NCBI GenBank assembly: GCA_030180135.1
Contig: CM058236.1
Span: 60,167,728-60,231,727 of the forward strand
Direction of reading: 5' to 3'
Source: Orychophragmus violaceus
Taxonomy: Eukaryota; Streptophyta; Magnoliopsida; Brassicales; Brassicaceae
Length of the DNA: 64,000 nt
Shown here: one piece after another, positions 57,041-64,000 of the stretch
How the letters are laid out: each line of letters starts with the position of its first letter
Numbering within the stretch: the stretch's first letter is position 1
The notes under the pieces: model-generated
What the model saw: only the letters and a program-made list of their open reading frames with translations
Database searches by the model: none
What the model was told of the DNA's origin: nothing
Made by a program: the position numbers and the translations under genes

Positions 57041-60000
57041 ATGAGCGACACAAAAGAAGAAGGTGTCGACATGAAGAATAAGGAGATCGGACCCTCCTCT
57101 ATAAAGTGTCCAATGTTGAATTCCTCTAACTACACCGTCTGGTCAATACGAATGAAAGTTGCTCTCAAAGTTAACAAGGTTTGGGAAACAATAGAACCAA
57201 GGACGAAGGATGAAGAAAAGAATAACATGGTGATTGCTCTATTGTTTCAATCGATACCAGAAGCCTTGATTCTACAAGTAGGAGACTTTGACACATCAAA
57301 ATCAGTATGGGATGCGATCAAAGCGAGACATATTGGAGCAGAAAGGGTTAAGGAGGCCAGGTTACAAACGTTAATGGCAGAATTTGATAGAATCAAGATG
57401 AAAGAGGTTGATACCATCAATGAATTTGTGGGAAAGCTTTAAGAGATCTCTTCAAAATCCTCAGCCTTTGGGGAAACAATTGAAGAACCAAAACTTGTGA
57501 AGAAATTTTTGAAAAGCTTACCACGGAAGAGATATATTCACATTGTTGCTGCTCTTGAACAAGTTCTTGACTAAATAATACTGGCTTTAAGGATATCGTC
57601 GGATGTCTGAAAGCGTACGAAGAGAGAATCAATGAGGAAGAAGATGAGCATCATGAAGATCAAGACAAATTGATGTATACAAATACTGATTCTCAAAGCT
57701 CCTATCATGAGAAATTCGGTGGAAACAGAGGAAGAGGACGAGGGGGTCGTTACAATTGGAGAGGAAGAGGACGTGGACGCTATGGTAACTACCAGAACGG
57801 ATCACAAAAGGAGAGAGAGTCTTCTATTACTTGTTATCGATGTGATAAATTAGGGCATTACACATCTAATTGCCCCGATAGACTGCTTAAGCTTCAAGAA
57901 ACTCTTGAGAAGAAGGAAGATGAGACTCATGAGGCCGATGAGTTGATGGTGGATGAAATTGTATATCTCAACGAGAAGAAGGTAAAGCCAAACAACTTTG
58001 AAACTGAGCTAGACACAAAAAAATTTGTGGTATCTTGACAATGGTGCAAGCAACCATATGAGTGGAAATCGTGAATTCTTCATTAACCTTGATGAAACAG
58101 TTACTGGTTTGGTAAGATTTGGAGATGACTCGCGTATCGACATAAAAGGAAAAGGTGCAATTGGATTTGTATTTGAGAACAGGGAAAGGAAAGTTCTGAA
58201 CAATGTGTATTACATACCGTATCTAAAGAGCAATATAGTGAGTCTTGGACAAGCCACTGAAGTAGGATGCGAAGTACGAATGAAAGAAGATATGTTGAGG
58301 ATATACGATCGTTGGGATCGATTGCTGATAAGGACGAATAGGTCAAAGAACCGATTGTACAAAGTCGTTCTTGATGTTGAAATCATCAGTTGTTTGCAGA
58401 TAACTTCTTCGAGTGAATCAACTAAGTGGCACGCACGATTAGGTCATATTAACTCTGAAACAATGAAGATGATGATCGCAAAAGAGTTAGTGAGTGGCAT
58501 ACCAAACATCATGGTGGAGAAAGAAACATGTGTACCATGTTTGCTTGGCAAGCAAACAAGACAAGTTCATACCGAGCTACTCAATCCCTTGAGCTCATTC
58601 ATGGAGATGTTTGCGGTCCCATTACACCTTCGACCCCAGCTCATAAAAAGTATGTATTTGTCCTCATCGACGATTATTCCAGATACATGTGGACAATCCT
58701 CTTGAAAGAGAAAAGTGAAGCCTTTGATAAATTCAAAAATTTCAAGGAACTTGTTGAACAAGAAACAAGAGCTATGATCAAAACGTTCAGAACAAATCGA
58801 GGAGGAGAATTCGTATCCCATGAATTTCAAAACTTTTGTGACAAGGTGGGAATCAAGAGGCATTTAACGGCACCATATTCCCCTCAGCAGAATGGGGTAG
58901 TCAAGAGACGTAATCGAACGTTATTGGAGATGACCCGATCCATCTTGAAACATATGAGTTTACCTAACTACCTTTGGGGAGAAGCTATTAGACACTCTAC
59001 CTGCCTGATCAATAGAGTGGGAACAAGAACATTGATAAATAAGACTCCATACGAAGCTCTTAAAAGTAAGAAACCAAACCTTGAACATCTAAGAGTTTTT
59101 GGATGTCTTAGCTATGTTAAAACAGAAGATGTCGGAAGAAGGAAACTGGACGAGCGATCAAAAATATTGGTACATCTAGGTACAGAACCTGGCTCTAAGG
59201 CGTACCACCAAAAGGATATGTGTATCTAGAGATGTAGTTTTTGATGAAAATAAGAGTTGGTCTTGGAATGGAAAAGATAAAGGAACAGCTAATGATTCTG
59301 GAACATTCATTGTTAGTAGCATAGAGATACAAGGAATGAATGATATTACTGAAGGAGCAGAGGAAATTGTATCTGCTCAAGGAGAAGAAGACAACGACAC
59401 TTTGAACGAAGATGGAGACGATGGAACTATTAGTGAAGAAGAAGAAAGTAATGAGGGTGAACTTGAGCAGACACAATTGCTAAGGAGATCAACCAGACCA
59501 AGAGTAAAACCGGCATACTTGAACGATTATGTTCTGCTCGAAGAAACAGAATGTGAAAGGCTTTTTAACAGTAATCAATGAGGAACCGTGGGACTTCTCT
59601 GAAGCTAGTGAAAGCAGTGTATGGGTAGAAGCTTGTGAAGATGAACTGCGATCGATTGAGAAAAATAAAACATGGAATCTTGTTCATCTTCCTGTAGGAG
59701 TCAGTCCAATCGGTTTGAAGTGGGTTTTCAAGATCAAACACAACTCCGATGGAAGTATCAATAAACATAAAGCTCGCCTAGTGGCGAAAGGGTATGTTCA
59801 GAAGCATGGCATTGATTATGATGAAGTGTTTGCTCATGTAGCACGGATAGAAACCGTCCGGTTTATTATTGCTTTGGCAGCTTCAAACAGTTGGGAAATT
59901 CATCATTTAGATGTGAAGACAGCGTTCTTGCATGGTGAACTTAAAGAAGATGTTTATGTTACTCAACCAGAAGGATTTGTGGTTCTAGGAAGTGAAAACA

Positions 60001-62325
60001 AGGTCTATAAGTTAGAAAAAGCCCTTTATGGTTTGAAACAAGCACCAAGAGCTTGGAATGCTAAGCTAAACAAGATTCTCAAGGAGCTGAAATTTCATAG
60101 ATGCCCTAGAGAATCCTCATTGTATCAAAGGCGAGATGAAGAAAATATTCTTGTGGTAGCCGTACACGTAGATGATCTACTTGTGACAGGATCCTTGTTG
60201 AAATCAATTCTTGAGTTCAAAAAGGAAATGGCAACCAAGTTTGAGATGAGTGACCTTGGTAAACTGATGTGTTACCTTGGGATTGAAGTGCAACAACAAA
60301 AGGAAGGTATTAGCTTAAAACAAGAAAGATATGCTCGAAAGATACTAGTAGAAGCAGGGATGGACGGCTGCAACTTGTCCCATGTGCCGATGGATTTGAA
60401 TTTGAAACTATCCAAATCGGAAAACGAGAAGAGTATCGATGAAAAGTCTTATAGAATAAGCATTGGTTGCCTTCGATACCTACTTCACACATGTCCAGAC
60501 TTGTCATACAGTGTTGGAGTATTAAGCAGATACATGCAAGATGCTAAGGAATCACATGGGGCAGCGTTAAAACAGGTGTTGAGATACTTGCGTGGAACTA
60601 TATCTCTTGGCCTCTTGTTCAAACATTCGGATAAGGTAGGTTTGGTAGGCTATAGTGATAGTTCACATAATGTTGATGTAGATGATGGGAAAAGCACAAC
60701 ATGCCATATATTTTATCTTGAGGGATATCCTATCACTTGGTGTTCACAAAAGCAAGAGACCGTAGCATTGTCATCATGTGAAGCTGAATTCATGGGTGCT
60801 ACAGAGGCTGTTAAGCAAGCAATTTGGCTTCAGGATCTTCTAAGTGAAGTCATTGGTCGATCCAACAAGAAAGTAATAATGCGGGTGATACGATCAGGTT
60901 TTAATCCCTAGATCTACACTGCAAGTGCACAGACGCGAACTAGTAGTATATAGGGTATCGAATCCACAGAGACTCAAGATTCTTGCGATAGATTGTAGAA
61001 CGTCGAATTAAGCTAGGTGAAACAGTAGTGAAAGCAGTAAATCAGAACAGAAAAGTAAATCAAGTGGTTTGTATGCAATCAGACGAAGCGTTAGGTCAAG
61101 GGAGTTCTCAGCAAATCAGGAACATAGGCTAATCAATCAATCGGGATATAATTAAGAACTTTTCTAGAACTAGAATCACAGAATTATAACAGACCAACTT
61201 TCGTTGCGAATATTATCTATGTCTAACAACCTAGCAAGCCAACTTTCGTTGTGAATCCTAGAGTTCTAAACAAGCATTAATCTCAGGTTCTTTCGTTCAC
61301 AATTGTCCTAAGCCAAATTTCTTTGCGAATAGTCAAATTGCTCATCTAAGTTCTTTCTAGTTAATTAATCAACTTTCGTTGCAGAAATCAACCTAACATC
61401 ATTAATCTAAGTGGCCAATTCAGATCAAGCAGTAAGAACGACCCTAGATGAAGAACTAGAAAGATATGAATCCCTACAGATTGATCAACCTATAATTCCA
61501 TGAAATCCCCTGTGAGAATCCCTAAACCTAACTGGTAAACTACTCAGACATGGCACTTGAAGCAAAAGACATGATGAATAGAAAACCAAATATAATAAAA
61601 GAGAAACAAAGAATATGAGTTCCAAATCTCTCTCTCTCTCTCTCTGAATGTAAAATAAAGCGTAAGTAAAGCGTAGCCTAAACAAGTGGCTAAAAACCCT
61701 AATATAATGATCTTAACTCGGTTGGGGCTTCTTTTTAATTATGAGAAACTTCTGGGCCAAAGTGCAATTTCCAAAACTCTTCATTAACTCGCGAGATGTG
61801 TCTGTCACGACCTTGTGTCGATCGATGCACATATTGTGTCGATCGACACAGATGTCTGATATGAGCAGTGACTTCTTCTTCTCGGGTAAATGCCCCAAAA
61901 TACTCCAGAATGCGCCATAATGTCCAATTCCGCTCCAAACGTGCCTAGACCTGTAAAAACACATAAAAGGACTCCAAAGGACTCTAAAAGACTCGATAAG
62001 AAGATATATACCATGGTTAAAAGTCCTAAAAACCATGATATATCAACGGGTTGACAACAAGTCTGCCATTGCACTCACTAAGAATCCCGTATTCCATGGA
62101 CGTAGCAAGCACATTCACACTAGATATCACTTTATAAGAGAATGTGTGGAGAATGAACAAGTGGAGGTTGAATATGTTCCTGGAAATGAACAGAAGGCAG
62201 ACTTACTAACCAAGGCGTTACGAAGAATCAAATTTAAGGAGATGAGAGATTTCATTGGAATACAAGATGTTGGAAAAGACAATCTCAAGCTTAAGGGAGA
62301 GAATGTTGTCATAAGCTTGAGATAA
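57041..62325 (+). pseudogene. Copia-D gag-pol polyprotein, broken
   Basis: Gag starts at about 57041 (MSDTKEEGVD) and runs to a stop at 57440, with further stops near 57573. The CCHC knuckle CYRCDKLGHYTSNC is at about 57835. After a frameshift near 58020 comes the protease-type WYLDNGASNHMSG, then GAG-pre-integrase (WHARLGHIN, 58430). Another frameshift leads to the integrase (HGDVCGPI, 58600). The second integrase Asp is changed (RTNRGGEF) and the catalytic Glu reads Lys (NGVVKRRNRT, about 58890-58920). RT spans 59529-60500 with VHVDDLLVTGS. RNase H is split by the solo LTR at 60886-62045 and resumes at 62046 (NKSAIALTKNPVFHGRSKHI). It is not functional. Confidence 0.9.
60886..62045. mobile_element. 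Solo LTR, 1160 bp, inside Copia-D RNase H
   Basis: The segment begins TGATACGATC and ends GATATATCA (TG...CA, with a TGATA/TATCA terminal repeat). It is flanked by gcggg (60881-60885) and acggg (62046-62050). Removing it restores the RNase H reading through the MRV-DNK junction. No internal pol is present. It contains ggtatcgaatccacagag-type sequence at about 60955, common in plant LTRs, two GATCG palindrome motifs at 61816-61852 and a (TC)n run at 61626-61646. The right-hand duplication has one mismatch; an alternative reading with CGGGT and ends GATACG...TATCAA fits perfectly but lacks TG...CA. Confidence 0.8.
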
Positions 62326-62596
62326 CTTGAGGATCAAGCTAAGTATATTTAGGAGTTATCTAAATATACATATTTATTTAGGAAGTTTTCCAAATAGATT
62401 TAGGAAGATATCTATTAAATTAAGGAATTATCAAAACTAGGGTTTTAGAGTTATATTTCCCTATATAAGGAAGTGCTAAGATGTAGCACAACTTATGAGA
62501 AATTGAGAGCTTAAGTTTTGAGTGAGTTTCTTAAGCTAATAAAGAGAGTTATTCTTTATCAATCTTTGAGTTTATAATTCTTCTTTGAGATCAATA
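62304..62596 (+). repeat. Copia-D 3' LTR (293 bp)
   Basis: Pairs with 56708-57009. It is preceded by the purine tract at 62293-62303. Confidence 0.9.
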
Positions 62597-62601
62597 CACA
62601 T

Positions 62602-63177
62602 GAATTGTCTTTAAATTTCCCTATCTTCAAAACGTTTTCGGTACGGGACCGCATACGATTAAAAGTATCCGTGCATAATAGTGTATCACAATGTTGACCT
62701 TTCTTACCTTTGTAAACATATTTATTATCGCCTCTTCTACCTGCTTTATTCATGCTATCCTGACAATCCCATGCTATTATAAGTTCACAACCAAAAAAGA
62801 GTGACCTATCCATAGCACTACAAATTCCCCATTCAGTTGATTCCTTTTTAGTTTCTACCACTTAATACTACACCATATGAAAATCTTTAATGGGATACCC
62901 TTATGCTCGTAGACTTCACACATTTCACACGTATAGAAAGAAGGCCAAATAACATTTTCTGTACCCAACATTTCATAAACAAAGATGTTATAACTTTACC
63001 GCTCTCCTTGATTGAGTTCACATCAAACATCACCCTTACTAACGAAAGCTCCACCCTTAATACCCATATACATAACCGCTTTTGTTGGATTTGAATTCGA
63101 AAAGATTCTTCATCAGATTCCACTACCCAACCATTGTTCAATGCAGTTGCTACATAAAAAAAAAAACCTGAAAACAT
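62602..63177 (-). other. Unassigned minus-strand ORFs
   Basis: Open frames at 62559-62861 (100 codons, entering the Copia-D LTR; contains CSAMDRSLFFGCELI) and 62887-63177 (96 codons) have no recognisable domain. They may belong to a decayed gene or transposon into which Copia-D inserted. Another readable minus-strand stretch is at about 63250-63420 (ISIPDQEFIRLAVRERKFKL). Confidence 0.2.
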
Positions 63178-63701
63178 TTGACACCATCACAAAACAAATA
63201 TAACAGTCATTAGACACTAATATTCTCATATAGATTTATTTCGAGAATGAATACGAAAAGCAATATTTCCAATCATACATTACCCACTCAAACCAAATAA
63301 AAGAAAACAACTTATTCTCCCATTTCCTACTGTCCATGTTAGCAAATTCGCCATTCCACAACTTAAACTTCCTTTCTCTAACAGCCAATCGTATAAATTC
63401 TTGATCTGGAATGGATATTCTGTTTAAGTACCAGTGATGAATACCACAATCTAACCAGCAATGAAAACATGATTACACAGATTTGAGAAAGGGAGTTCTG
63501 TCTATACCACAATCTATGATCATTAAACTCGATTCTTTTTTCCATGCCAACAAAACATTAGCCAAATTACAATAAGGAAGAACCATTTTATTCATAAACT
63601 TAGCATAATCCATGCTTACATAAGGGAATTTAGTTTTTTATTATCTTTATTTTTAATAATAGAAACCTGTTGATGATCTTAAAGTCTCCACTGCGTTAAA
63701 T

Positions 63702-63922
63702 CTATTCACGCCCTTTGTATTTTGGATTCGGTTTTGGCACTCGGTTAGGACTCTGGTTAAGCAATTGTCCACTTGCAGCTGCCTCATCTGGATCTTTGAG
63801 GTCTTCCTGCAATGCCAAGCCAAGCATAGCCTTTTCCAACTTAACATTTTCTCCACTTAAGGCCATTTCATCGATTTCCCCAACCTCCTTTACTCCATCA
63901 TTTGATAAATCTCTCAATCCCT
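63702..63922 (-). CDS. Possible terminal exon of a gene entering from the right
   Basis: The minus strand shows a good acceptor (tttcttcttatctctgcag ending at 63923) followed by an open, acidic, non-repetitive frame (GLRDLSNDGVKEVGEIDEMA and on) that ends at a stop at 63702. The composition looks protein-like. I do not recognise the family, and the rest of the gene would lie beyond the window. Confidence 0.35.
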
Positions 63923-64000
63923 GCAGAGATAAGAAGAAAGAAATATGTGGAACCAACAGAAAAAAACATGTAAATTCTCGAACGTGAAAATTATATACCA

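Larger units (their letters stand above)
56708..62596 (+). mobile_element. Copia-D element with internal solo LTR (TSD CACAT)
   Basis: The LTRs are 56708-57009 (302 bp) and 62304-62596 (293 bp), both starting TGTTGTCATAAGC and ending GATCAATA. The duplication CACAT is at 56703-56707 and 62597-62601. An initiator tRNA-Met primer-binding site (57012-57023) and a polypurine tract (aagggagagaa, 62293-62303) are present. The LTRs differ by about eight substitutions and a few indels by eye, so it is an old insertion. Without the nested solo LTR it would be about 4.7 kb. A TATA box (ctatatataagg) sits at about 56875. Confidence 0.92.

Overview
The window is nuclear DNA from a flowering plant, most likely a Brassicaceae species. 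It holds one eight-exon gene whose predicted protein looks very close to Arabidopsis ARL1/ARF3, a single-exon F-box gene of a crucifer-type family, the wreck of a type I (AGL61/62-like) MADS-box gene, and dense nested transposons including a Ulp1-carrying MULE and poly(A) retroposons. A run of exactly 500 N (42429-42928) shows it is a scaffolded assembly. All comparisons were made by eye; no alignment program was run.

Layout. 1-2000: minus-strand LINE ORF2 (endonuclease and reverse transcriptase), broken and cut by the window edge. 2000-6340: unassigned minus-strand ORF remnants, one split by a 1689-bp solo LTR with a perfect 5-bp target duplication. 6776-9631: AT-rich DNA with a Helitron 3' terminus at the left and a CACTA terminus at the right. 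9750-10200: fragment of a plus-strand Copia element. 10500-42420: a MADS-box pseudogene on the minus strand, split by a 31.4-kb insertion.

That insertion (10878-42241, duplication ATCTC) is the main structure of the window. It is a chain LTR-body-LTR-body-LTR-body-LTR of one Copia family ('Copia-A'), three bodies sharing four LTRs. Unit 1 is itself interrupted by two related full-length Copia elements: an older broken one ('Copia-B', 13617-20836, duplication GTCCG) and a very young one with an uninterrupted polyprotein ('Copia-C', 21854-29461, duplication ACAAG, LTRs differing at one base by eye). The rightmost LTR carries a further solo LTR (41655-42171, duplication ATACC). All three Copia-A bodies lack the capsid part of gag and a recognisable primer-binding site. 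Units 2 and 3 share gag frameshifts, so the chain probably grew by recombination, not by repeated transposition.

After the gap: an intact F-box gene (43646-44482, plus); a decayed MULE with a Ulp1 protease fragment (plus) converging on a MURA transposase pseudogene (minus) and with many cagac/gtctg motifs (45600-49620); then ARL1 (52206-54344, plus). ARL1 sits between two poly(A) retroposons (50948-51774 and 54908-56118), each with a target duplication of about 16 bp. From 56708 to 62596 lies a plus-strand Copia element ('Copia-D') with inactivating changes and a 1160-bp solo LTR in its RNase H. The right edge (62602-64000) holds unassigned minus-strand ORFs and a possible terminal exon.

Only ARL1 and the F-box gene look like working host genes. 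Copia-C is the only element whose protein looks intact.
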